From Ricordea florida (Eukaryota > Cnidaria > Anthozoa > Corallimorpharia > Ricordeidae): a stretch of DNA of 64,000 bases. The notes under the pieces are model-generated. The model was not told the DNA's origin. It did not search any database and was given only the letters and a program-made list of their open reading frames with translations. The stretch spans positions 12,006,794 to 12,070,793 of the forward strand of contig OX453287.1 of NCBI GenBank assembly GCA_949710005.1, given 5' to 3'. This document shows positions 7,855-15,900 of the stretch, one piece after another; the first letter of the stretch is position 1; every line of letters starts with the position of its first letter. A program made the position numbers and the translations under genes.

Positions 7855-8253
7855 TTAAAATAATTTACTAGCTGCATACCCCAACGCCAACATACCACCA
7901 CCTACATATGCCATTTCACCCATCTTTTGATCATGATTTCCACTTGGTCTATAATAATCAGAGAATTTTGGTTCATGCATTTGACTATATAATTTCAAAG
8001 CTTCATCCGTTTTTGAAAGATTTTTTGATGCCTGATATTTATCATCCTTTTTCTTCATTTCCCAATCAATTAGTTTCTGTCTATTTTCCTGATATTCAGC
8101 GTAATCTTTTTGATATTTTTCTAATGCCTTATCGTGTCTTATTCGTTCTGCATCTGTTTTATCACCAGAAAGATATTTTGCAAGATATGATCCACCAACA
8201 AAGGCGGTTGCATTCAAAATAGCTCCTCCAAACATCATTGCTATTGTTGCCAT
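7855..8253 (-). CDS. Small protein with hydrophobic segments at both ends
   Basis: The 132-aa product has an N-terminal hydrophobic segment (residues ~4-27, TIAMMFGGAILNATAFVGGS), a strongly charged helical middle (~30-95, Lys/Asp/Glu/Gln-rich) and a C-terminal hydrophobic segment (~113-131, AYVGGGMLALGYAASKLF). Both ends could therefore sit in the membrane with a helical loop between them. The overall layout matches unnamed proteins I recall from anthozoan genomes near other Polinton genes. No enzyme motif is visible. Its promoter box overlaps the stop codon of the gene before it. Confidence 0.72.
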   Translation of the reverse strand: MATIAMMFGGAILNATAFVGGSYLAKYLSGDKTDAERIRHDKALEKYQKDYAEYQENRQKLIDWEMKKKDDKYQASKNLSKTDEALKLYSQMHEPKFSDYYRPSGNHDQKMGEMAYVGGGMLALGYAASKLF

Positions 8254-8274
8254 TTTTTAAATTTGAGGTTATTA

Positions 8275-8283
8275 TCCTTTAGG
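8275..8283 (-). promoter_or_regulatory. Variant promoter box (CCTAAAGGA) of the 132-aa gene
   Basis: CCTAAAGGA on the minus strand with 21 nt to the ATG at 8253. It overlaps the stop codon (8279-8281) of the upstream 72-aa gene, an example of tight packing. Confidence 0.45.
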
Positions 8284-8497
8284 TCGGTAAAATCTTTTGA
8301 TCCTCTAAATATGTTTTTAGGTACATACTGCCTGTTAGTACAACCACCCATTTAGCATAGTTTGTAATACTTGAGGATGGGTCGTTCATAAATGATTCTC
8401 TCATGGCCTTTTTAGCTACATATCCAACTAAAGCTGCCAATCCAATAAGGACAGCTGAATCAGTAACAGTTTTCACAAGTTTGTTTTCAGTCGACAT
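8279..8497 (-). CDS. 72-aa protein with two predicted membrane segments
   Basis: A very small product, MSTENKLVK..., with hydrophobic segments at ~14-30 (AVLIGLAALVGYVAKKA) and ~47-63 (YAKWVVVLTGSMYLKTY), separated by a short polar loop. It has its own promoter box 24 nt upstream and lies in the middle of the membrane-protein block, so I accept it as a gene despite its length. The function is unknown; small two-pass proteins in viruses often modify membranes, but that is only analogy. Confidence 0.65.
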   Translation of the reverse strand: MSTENKLVKTVTDSAVLIGLAALVGYVAKKAMRESFMNDPSSSITNYAKWVVVLTGSMYLKTYLEDQKILPT

Positions 8498-8521
8498 GAT
8501 TTTTTACTACATCAGCAGGAA

Positions 8522-8530
8522 ATCTTTAGA
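8522..8530 (-). promoter_or_regulatory. Variant promoter box (TCTAAAGAT) of the 72-aa gene
   Basis: TCTAAAGAT on the minus strand with 24 nt to the ATG at 8497. Confidence 0.55.
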
Positions 8531-8568
8531 TCCTTTTAAGTTTTTGTAGTAAAAAAATAATTTTCTAA

Positions 8569-8961
8569 TTATAACATTCCTATTTTAAGAGTTTGTGGTG
8601 CTGGTTGTGGGGTTTGTATTGTAATATTTTCAGGTTCCTTCGGGGTTTTATTATAATATCTCATAAACATATCAAATGCTGTAAACCCTATTCCTACAAT
8701 AGATAATACAGTTGTAAAAGATAGCTCCGGAATCCATGCTTTAGATTCACTATCTTGATTTGAATTTTCTTTTTCACGCTTAATTTCCCTATCTAATGCT
8801 TCTCTAGCTTTTTTATTGCGTTCTGCTAGTTTCTTACCGGCCGCAACCTTTTTAGGATCTTTCTCTCTCATTTCATTACGTTTATTTTTAGGATCTGGAT
8901 CCATTGTAATTTGCTCAACAACTTCTGTTCCTACTTCACTTCGTTCATTTTGGTCAGACAT
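8569..8961 (-). CDS. Basic protein with one membrane segment (start revised to 8961)
   Basis: The frame is open from 8979, but the promoter box at 8988-8996 would then lie only 8 nt from the ATG. The second ATG at 8961 (MSDQNERSEV) gives 26 nt, which fits every other gene, so I prefer it: 130 aa. Residues ~1-70 are highly charged and basic, with KDPKKVAAGKKLAERNKKAR in the middle. A single hydrophobic segment follows at ~83-103 (TVLSIVGIGFTAFDMFMRYY), then a proline-rich tail. A basic head facing DNA or RNA with one anchor could link genome to membrane; this is inference. The family is unnamed as far as I know. Confidence 0.7.
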   Translation of the reverse strand: MSDQNERSEVGTEVVEQITMDPDPKNKRNEMREKDPKKVAAGKKLAERNKKAREALDREIKREKENSNQDSESKAWIPELSFTTVLSIVGIGFTAFDMFMRYYNKTPKEPENITIQTPQPAPQTLKIGML

Positions 8962-8987
8962 CGTTATTTTATTTAACAAAGCAAATA

Positions 8988-8996
8988 ATCTTTAAA
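8988..8996 (-). promoter_or_regulatory. TTTAAAGAT box that decides the start at 8961
   Basis: Perfect TTTAAAGAT on the minus strand. The gap is 26 nt to the ATG at 8961 and only 8 nt to the upstream in-frame ATG at 8979. Confidence 0.6.
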
Positions 8997-9545
8997 TCAG
9001 CTGTTCTCCGTAGTATGCTCAGTTTTGTTAGTATCATCTATATTTTTACTTGTAACTTGTTGTATTTTACCTATTTTAACATGTTTAGCAACCTGGAATA
9101 GCCCGCTAGCAAGCGCTGTCAACCTTCCTGCTTTCAATGCTAAGAGACCTACAATGTTTGTCAGTTCGCGATTAACCAAATCATCATTCTTCAAATCTTT
9201 ACAAAGAGATTCTATATCATCCACGGGAACAATGTAAGAAATGACTTGAGAAACTAATTGAAGAGATGAATCTACCAATCCACCACTAATTTTCTTACCT
9301 AATACTGTCTGGTATCGATTATAATATTTTTCAATTTGTTTTACTGATAATTTTTTTACATCACCCAGACTCATATCAACTCCTAAATATTCCTTTGTAG
9401 TTCCAAGAGCTGCGAGAATAGACAATGATTCTTGTTTTATTTCAACTTCATTATTATAATTATCTTTTACCTCAGTCTTTTCTTCTTCAATATCGGCGGA
9501 GCCGGGCCCGCCTTCCAGGCAAATATAATCTTCAACTTCTGTCAT
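8997..9545 (-). CDS. 182-aa protein of unknown function without a clear membrane segment
   Basis: The N-terminus is acidic (EEEKTEVKD), followed by a globular helical domain at ~45-165 with a recognisable block KQIEKYYNRYQTVLGKKISG and a moderately hydrophobic C-terminal part (NIVGLLALKAGRLTALASGL). The gene ends directly at the promoter box of its neighbour, with no spare sequence. It resembles unnamed proteins I recall in anthozoan Polinton-like elements. It lies between the ATPase and the membrane-protein block, so a virion core or morphogenesis role is plausible but unproven. Confidence 0.72.
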   Translation of the reverse strand: MTEVEDYICLEGGPGSADIEEEKTEVKDNYNNEVEIKQESLSILAALGTTKEYLGVDMSLGDVKKLSVKQIEKYYNRYQTVLGKKISGGLVDSSLQLVSQVISYIVPVDDIESLCKDLKNDDLVNRELTNIVGLLALKAGRLTALASGLFQVAKHVKIGKIQQVTSKNIDDTNKTEHTTENS

Positions 9546-9571
9546 TTTACAATTTTCTTACCTACAGTCAG

Positions 9572-9580
9572 GTCTTTAAA
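9572..9580 (-). promoter_or_regulatory. TTTAAAGAC box of the 182-aa gene
   Basis: TTTAAAGAC on the minus strand with 26 nt to the ATG at 9545. Confidence 0.55.
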
Positions 9581-9589
9581 TTTATAACT

Positions 9590-10219
9590 TCAGGCTGCTC
9601 CCTTTGGAACTTCCAAATAGCAATTAAATGGGTGTCGTAAACATAAACAGAGTCTAGAATATTTTTCTTTTTTCAGTAGTTGAACAAACTTTTTACTAGT
9701 TTCAGGGTCTAAATCACCTCCATAATCTTCGAAAAACATCTTCATACCTTTTTGCGATGGGTTATGGAAAGTAACAACGCAGGCCACATTTTCACGGAAT
9801 GGTTTTGCTAGTGAAGTTAATTGTTGAGTTAGAACCCACATTGATAATCCATGATGTCTTCCAGAGAATGCTAAATCAATAAACTTGTTTGATCGTTTTT
9901 TCAAATCATTAGAAACAGCACAATCATCTAAAATTATTAATGTATTTGTTCCAGAGAATAAAGTCTGACAATCATTTAACAATTCATTAATCTCATCAAC
10001 GTTACTGGAATCGGGTGATAATACATAGAAATGTTTATCTCCTCGAGCAAAATTATGATAGGTTTTATTTTTAGCATAAGTTGGGCATATTAAAACAATG
10101 AATTCAAACACTTTTCGGAATGGACCTCGGAGTTGATCAATTATGTACTTTGTCTTTCCACAATTTGTTGGACCTGTTATAATGCAATGAAAAGGAATTT
10201 TTTCTCGTAATTCTTCCAT
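9590..10219 (-). CDS. Genome-packaging ATPase (A32/FtsK-HerA type)
   Basis: The 209-aa product carries a Walker A motif GPTNCGKT at residues 16-23 and a Walker B motif LIILDD at 94-99, followed by a conserved SGRHHGLSMWVLTQQ segment with the terminal glutamine pair typical of this ATPase group. Polintons and adintoviruses encode such an ATPase of about 200-250 residues, which drives DNA into preformed capsids; the length is normal. It lies 13 bp downstream of the capsid gene in the same direction, the usual Polinton arrangement. All core motifs are intact, with no sign of decay. Confidence 0.92.
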   Translation of the reverse strand: MEELREKIPFHCIITGPTNCGKTKYIIDQLRGPFRKVFEFIVLICPTYAKNKTYHNFARGDKHFYVLSPDSSNVDEINELLNDCQTLFSGTNTLIILDDCAVSNDLKKRSNKFIDLAFSGRHHGLSMWVLTQQLTSLAKPFRENVACVVTFHNPSQKGMKMFFEDYGGDLDPETSKKFVQLLKKEKYSRLCLCLRHPFNCYLEVPKGAA

Positions 10220-10232
10220 CTTTTCTTTTTAA

Positions 10233-11474
10233 CTAATACATTATAGATCTTAAGTTTGAATTCATAACTTCCATTAATGCATCGGCTACCACAAACATAT
10301 AACAAGTCATAATACCAGACCCACTAACTTTTCTCTTCATTTCTATTTTTATACCATCCTGTGCGTTATTTAAGGCTAGACCCCCTCCATGAATATCATT
10401 ATCTGGGTGAGTTCTCAAATCTAACCACAGAGCAAACTTTTTACTATAAAAATCCTTTTCCTTTATCGACCATCGGGAGGAACCGCTGAAACGTTTCTTT
10501 ATCGACTCCCATAGGTCAGAAGGTACCATTCCCTTAGAGTAGAAACGGTTTGGTACGCCATTAACATCGATATTGATTGAGGTTATACCTGGATCGAAAA
10601 AATTCTCAGAATCTCGCGCTCCTTCGCCATATGGTAATGTAAACAAACATAATATCCCAGTAATTGACCTTCTAGGCAGATTAATATGCTGGTTTATAAC
10701 GCTGTCTGTAGGTCTGGATATGGTGAAAGTTTTGTGTAGAGTTACATTCTCATAAAAGAACCCCTTTCCAACCTGATAAGCTGCTTGTGCCTCACGAGCT
10801 AAGTATTCGCTTGATATACAAGAATATTCCAACTCAAGGTTTGTGATTTTGTAAGTTGGAGTCTTTGTCTTGTCAGAATAAACAACAATATCGTTAACTG
10901 GAGCTAGTGTAATCTCAAAGATTATTTGATGATCTAATGCCTTTGGGTATAAAACTCCATGATCGTTGAGAATAGGATGGTTTAGTGGGATATGGTACTT
11001 GGTGTTGTGTACTACTGCAAGTGCTACTTCCTTTGCATCTGTGTCTACCTTATCACCTGCATTTGTGCGGAGCTTCCTCATGTTTTCAGAAGAAATACCT
11101 TGTTTTAATCTATCCTCCCGTTCTTCCTCTGTTAAGAATAAGTCATGGTAGGTCTGAAATAGATCGTATCTTTGAGTATCCTGTAGTGTTTCACCTCCAA
11201 AAAGAACTTTGAGTCTGGATACAAGGTTACTACCTACATTATTCACTAAGGTGTTGTCTTCATGTCCCTCAACAGTCAAGTTAAATACTAGATATACACT
11301 TCCCGGTACAATAACTAAATTTTCAGAAAGTTTAGGAATATTTATATATAGTGTTTCTCCTGGATTAGCTGATGATGGGTTTAACGTAATTCTATGCAAT
11401 GTTGATTCCGATTTCAAACCGAGGGGCTCTCTTGGAATCCTGTTTGGGTTAATTTTTTCAGATACGTTTGTCAT
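10233..11474 (-). CDS. Major capsid protein, double-jelly-roll type (putative)
   Basis: The 413-aa product is intact, with no membrane or signal segment, and is beta-strand-rich along its length. It starts with LHRITLNPSSANPGETLYIN and has an acidic helical insert (TEEEREDRLKQG near 117-128), as in the first jelly roll of such proteins. Capsid proteins of Polintons/adintoviruses are usually 400-600 aa and are encoded next to the packaging ATPase, as here. I recognise the overall pattern from capsid-like proteins of anthozoan Polinton-like elements; the fold itself is inferred. Its promoter box overlaps the start codon of the divergent integrase. Confidence 0.78.
   Translation of the reverse strand: MTNVSEKINPNRIPREPLGLKSESTLHRITLNPSSANPGETLYINIPKLSENLVIVPGSVYLVFNLTVEGHEDNTLVNNVGSNLVSRLKVLFGGETLQDTQRYDLFQTYHDLFLTEEEREDRLKQGISSENMRKLRTNAGDKVDTDAKEVALAVVHNTKYHIPLNHPILNDHGVLYPKALDHQIIFEITLAPVNDIVVYSDKTKTPTYKITNLELEYSCISSEYLAREAQAAYQVGKGFFYENVTLHKTFTISRPTDSVINQHINLPRRSITGILCLFTLPYGEGARDSENFFDPGITSINIDVNGVPNRFYSKGMVPSDLWESIKKRFSGSSRWSIKEKDFYSKKFALWLDLRTHPDNDIHGGGLALNNAQDGIKIEMKRKVSGSGIMTCYMFVVADALMEVMNSNLRSIMY
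10246..10254 (-). promoter_or_regulatory. Weak promoter box (CTTAAGATC) of the ATPase gene
   Basis: CTTAAGATC on the minus strand, 26 nt from the ATG at 10219; the least conserved box. It lies inside the 3' end of the capsid gene. Confidence 0.35.
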
Positions 11475-11480
11475 ATTTAT

Positions 11481-11489
11481 TTTAAGGAA
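11481..11489 (+). promoter_or_regulatory. Variant promoter box (TTTAAGGAA) of the integrase
   Basis: TTTAAGGAA on the plus strand with 18 nt to the ATG at 11508. It lies between the two divergent start codons, so both genes share a 33-bp control region. Confidence 0.4.
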
Positions 11490-11499
11490 GTGCGGGGTA

Positions 11500-11508
11500 A
11501 TCTTTAAA
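11500..11508 (-). promoter_or_regulatory. TTTAAAGAT box of the capsid gene, overlapping the integrase ATG
   Basis: Perfect TTTAAAGAT on the minus strand with 25 nt to the capsid ATG at 11474. Its first base (complement of 11508) is the first base of the integrase start codon on the other strand. Confidence 0.6.
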
Positions 11509-12491
11509 TGATTTCTACTTTATCGAAAATATATTATTCAACAGAAGGATATTGGAAAGGATATTCTGCAATTACTAAATTAGCTGAAAAGGCTAAAGTA
11601 AGTGAAGATTTAGCAAAACAATGGCTTGAAAAACAGGCAATATGGCAAATATATTTACCAGCACCAAAATATATCCCCAGACCGCACTGGACCGTGGATA
11701 AACCTAATCAGATTCACCAAGCGGATTTATTATTTTTACCGCATGATAGATTTGGAAGAAAAACATATAAATATGCATTAGTTGTGGTTGATGTGGCCTC
11801 GAGATACAAAGATGCTGAACCATTAACCTCAAAAGAAAGTAGGAAAATTTCAAATGCTTTTGAAAAAATATATTCTAGAAAGTTAAAATATCCTAAAACA
11901 TTAATGGTTGATCCAGGAAAAGAATTTATGGGTGAAGTTACAAAAATTATGAATTACCATAATGTTAAAATACAGAGAAGTGAAGCTGGAAATCATAGAG
12001 CTCAAGCATTTGTAGAAAGAGCAAACAGAATATTAGGTGAAAGATTATTTAGTCATCAATATGCACAAGAAATGATTAACGATGAAAGATCAAGAGTATG
12101 GGTTAAACGATTACCAGATATTTTGAAAACTTTGAATAATACACCAACTAGAATAACTGGTAAAGAGCCTGATGAGGCTATAAAACAGAAAAAAGTTGAT
12201 ATTGAACCTAAAAAATATAAGAGAGTTGTTGGTCTTGATGAAGTGAGACTACCAATTGAGGTTAAGGTTAGATACTTACTTGCTCCTGGAGAGCTTGAAG
12301 GTGGAGAACGAAGAAGAGCTACTGATCCTATTTGGAGTATCAAAGTTTATGATATTTCGGGAAGTAGGGTTTCTCCTAATCAACCAGTTTTATATTATTT
12401 ATTTGATGGTCCAAGACGTGGTTTTGTAAGGGAAGAATTACAGGTTATACCCTTTGATACTGATTTACCGCCTAATTCTGTTTTGAAATAA
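11508..12491 (+). CDS. int: Polinton integrase (retroviral-type rve, DDE)
   Basis: The 327-aa product joins the element's DNA ends to host DNA. The catalytic triad is visible: D73 in HQADLLFLPHD, D135 in LMVDPGKEF and E170 in RAQAFVERAN, with D and E 35 positions apart as in the DDE/D35E family. The N-terminal ~45 residues form a helical region, and after the core come a GELEGGERRRATDPIWS motif and a small beta domain (VLYYLFDGPRRGFVREELQV) typical of Polinton integrases. The frame is uninterrupted. It is divergent from the capsid gene and ends 25 bp from the end of the convergent polymerase region. Confidence 0.94.
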   Translation: MISTLSKIYYSTEGYWKGYSAITKLAEKAKVSEDLAKQWLEKQAIWQIYLPAPKYIPRPHWTVDKPNQIHQADLLFLPHDRFGRKTYKYALVVVDVASRYKDAEPLTSKESRKISNAFEKIYSRKLKYPKTLMVDPGKEFMGEVTKIMNYHNVKIQRSEAGNHRAQAFVERANRILGERLFSHQYAQEMINDERSRVWVKRLPDILKTLNNTPTRITGKEPDEAIKQKKVDIEPKKYKRVVGLDEVRLPIEVKVRYLLAPGELEGGERRRATDPIWSIKVYDISGSRVSPNQPVLYYLFDGPRRGFVREELQVIPFDTDLPPNSVLK

Positions 12492-12516
12492 TTTCCTTCG
12501 GGCCGGCAAAGCCAAT

Positions 12517-12939
12517 TTAAGAAACGGGGTATGTGTGAATGCCATCATCATCAACTATTCTTTTATCATAATATGCGTTCAATCCCTTTTTAATTTGTGT
12601 ATATGTCACAATTTGGTTGTCATTGACTCTAAATCCTGTATTTTTTGCCATATCAATCGATCCATTCAAAGCTGACATGTACCTATCCCAGGTCATTTCG
12701 TTTTGATTATGAATGGTTCCTTTACAACTATACTTTACTTTTCCATTCTCATCCTCTGCGTAATAACATTTTGATGAAATTGCAATCATTCTAACACCAT
12801 CAAACTCCAACTTGAACAGCCCCGGGGTCTTTTCGTGATATTTCGATGTTGATAGGAATTTTTCTTTTCCTCCATTGAAGTATTCTTTTTGCATTTCTGG
12901 TTTTATAATATTATCCAATTTTTCAGCCGAAATTGCCAT
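12517..12939 (-). pseudogene. C-terminal part of DNA polymerase B, cut off by an in-frame stop
   Basis: This 140-codon frame is exactly in phase with the polymerase frame ending at 12940, and the two are separated only by the TAA at 12940-12942. Its content (KTPGLFKLEFDGVRMIAISS, a conserved C-terminal block after motif C) belongs to the polymerase thumb/C-terminal region. The ATG at its start directly follows the stop, but no promoter box precedes it. I therefore read it as the severed end of one gene, not a separate gene. One base change would account for the stop; a sequencing error or readthrough cannot be excluded. Confidence 0.85.
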
Positions 12940-15900
12940 TTACATAGAATCTGTATCCATTTGTATCAACTCAAAATCCTTTCTATCCACATATTTATCA
13001 AGAAAATCGTAATAAAATTCCAACATTCGAAGTTTGGCTAGCTGATATACCGCTATACCACATTGATAAGGCCTGTCTATTGTTATGTTTTTCTTTCGTT
13101 TTATTATTTCATATGTCTCATTTATTTCATTAAGATCTTCAAAAAATGGGGATCTTAAGTCTTTTTCAACCTCACGCTCATCCTGAGTATACTTTGTGTT
13201 TTTGTGTTTTTCTTTATCTTCTATCATTTTCCCATAGAATGAATTTCCTTTCAGTTTGTAAGTATCAGCTAATGCTTTACAACCTTTATACTTTGGCCTT
13301 AGTTTTTCAATCAATACTTTAATGTCTTTATGCTCTTCAATAAATGGCACGACATCAGGGAATTGTTTTAATTCATTAATAACATTTTCTACCTTATCTC
13401 TCTCTTTTTTATTAAAAGCTATACTTAACAATTTTATCATATCCTCAATATCTCCATCTCTTCTAGCGTTAGCTACCTCTTCGGGAAACCATTCAAATGG
13501 TGTTCCTGGTTCATACTTCAAAATATTGTGAATAGCTGTAATCTCCAAACCGTGATTAAGATACCATTCGATCAATTCTGTATATAAAAGTATCTCTTTT
13601 GCATTTGTAACCCCTAGTAATTTTTTATTATCTTTTAGGTGTTTTCTACCTGTAGCTTTTTGATATTCTTTCATGTGTTCAGGGACCAAATATTCGGGAA
13701 CATTATCCACCACAAATAGCGGTGAGAACTCTTCAAACTTTTCTTTTAGGTTTTCTGGAACATTTATATCAACTTGGCAAAATCCAAAAAGTTTACCATC
13801 AAGAATATCTTTACAAATCTTCTTAATAAATTCAGGATCTGTTGGGTTTTCAACCTCAATACATTCACCTTTTCCACATGGCATTTTTTGCCCCGCCGCG
13901 AAAAGATATAGCCCATTTGCATCATAACCAACAATTCTTACACAATTTTTAGGAAATTTATATTTATTAGAACGAATCTTTGTTTTTCCCAACTCTGCAT
14001 AACGCATAAATATGATACTAGGCCCCCCAACCATACCCGTTTTCAAAAGTTTATAAATTTTGTTTTTGTCGCATGTCTTACAATCTTTCAATATCTGGTG
14101 ACATTTTTTACAAAACACTTTATTACAAATTTTATTACATTTATGAACACAATATTTTCCAGGAGCAAATAATTCAGGATCACCTTTCTTTTTCACTTTT
14201 TGGTATTTATTTAGAACATACATCATTGAGACACCGGGGATGGATACTGCATCTTTTAATATATCGATTTTATCAGGATAATACATAGCCCTTGTTTTTT
14301 CTAAAGCTTCTCTGAAAGGTATAACGTCGTGTAAGTTATACTCTCTCAACCAATCCATCATTGTAACACAACCCCTTTTTTTGAATTCACGCTTAAAATC
14401 TTCATATTCTTCTAATGAAATATTTTTCTGTTTCAACCTTGAGTAAAAGTCTTCATGTTTTACTGGCCCAACGTGATAAAGCTTAGCATAACTATCCATC
14501 CATTCATAGGGAAATACAAGTTTTTTGGCTTCGCAGTTGTTTGCTTTACACCACTTATCAAAAGAAAGACCAGGTGCAAGGTAATACATTACATCCAAGA
14601 ATTTAAATTTTGGGGTTGTCAAAAACATATATTTATTCGCATTCCTTGCAACAAAAATATCCTTAGTTTTATCAGTCATGTTTTTTACAAAATATCTTTT
14701 AATCATATTAATATCATACTTTCCACTATTAAACCCTAAAACAGGAACTTGATTACACCATTTTTCATACTCCTCTAAAACTTTCTTTGGTATAGAATCT
14801 TGGTCAGGTAATGGATATTCTTTTTTAACCTTTTCAACAATCTTTTTTCTTCTCTTTTCCAAATTTTCAACAAATTCTTTAACAAGATCATCAGGATTTG
14901 AATTTATAATAAATGTTGGTTCTTTTTCACGAGTATCATGTATTGCAACGCTAACCGGTATATGTGTTTGGTTAAAAGATAAATCATCAGTAATCTGTTG
15001 AAAATCTTTTTGTAATATTGCCTCAAAATCATAAGCAATAAAATCTTTGTGCGAGATAAATTTCTTCTCAAACCATGTATCACCCAATTTAGGTTTTTCA
15101 CACTCCCAAACTGATACAACACTATACCCCAAATCTTTCATAATCTTTTCTCTTTTTTTTGTTTCATTATATTTATTTTTATCTTCTTTTAAACATGGGC
15201 AACCGTGCCATTTACACCCATAAAACTCAAAAACAGTATGGGTCTCAGGTTCGTACCCATCCACCAAAAAAATCTCATTTCCCCTTCCATCTTTAACACA
15301 CCTTTCACCTCCATGACCACATAAAGCGTGATGAATATGTTTTCCTATAATCTTAGATTGTTCATCTATCCATCTACAAGCTTTATAGCTAAATTGGGTA
15401 TTACCACCATAAAAAACTTTTTCAGAACTTCCGGGAATGTGATTTATCTTTTTACCTGTAAGTATTACTTCTGTTTTTCCTCCTTTACAGCTGTTATTTT
15501 TTACGTGTTCACCAAGATAGTCATGACGGTTAAATATTTGTTTGCATCCTGAACATTCCCATTTTTTGGATAGCATCTCTATATCCTTTATGAAAAAACA
15601 GTGTCCCTCATGAAGTCCAATATCTAAACAAGGTAAATTATCTTTGAACTGTCCTTTACCAAAAATTAGTTTCCAAATTTCGTCTTTTAATATTTCTTTT
15701 TGTTCGTAAACTCGAATGTTAATAGAAAACATTTTTGCGATTTTTTCAAAATCAACAAGTTTTGTCGGTCTAACTTCTGAAGCTTTCAATTTTTGGTTAT
15801 TATAAAAATCTCGGGCCAATTTCAGAGCTAGTTTTTCTATGTCTTTCTCAGGTCTTTCTTTACCACCAATAATGTTCAATTTAATAGCCATGCACCGCCA

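Noticed and set aside
12492-12516. Terminator hairpin between integrase and polymerase
   Set aside because: Only a three-base GGC/GCC stem can be drawn; too weak.
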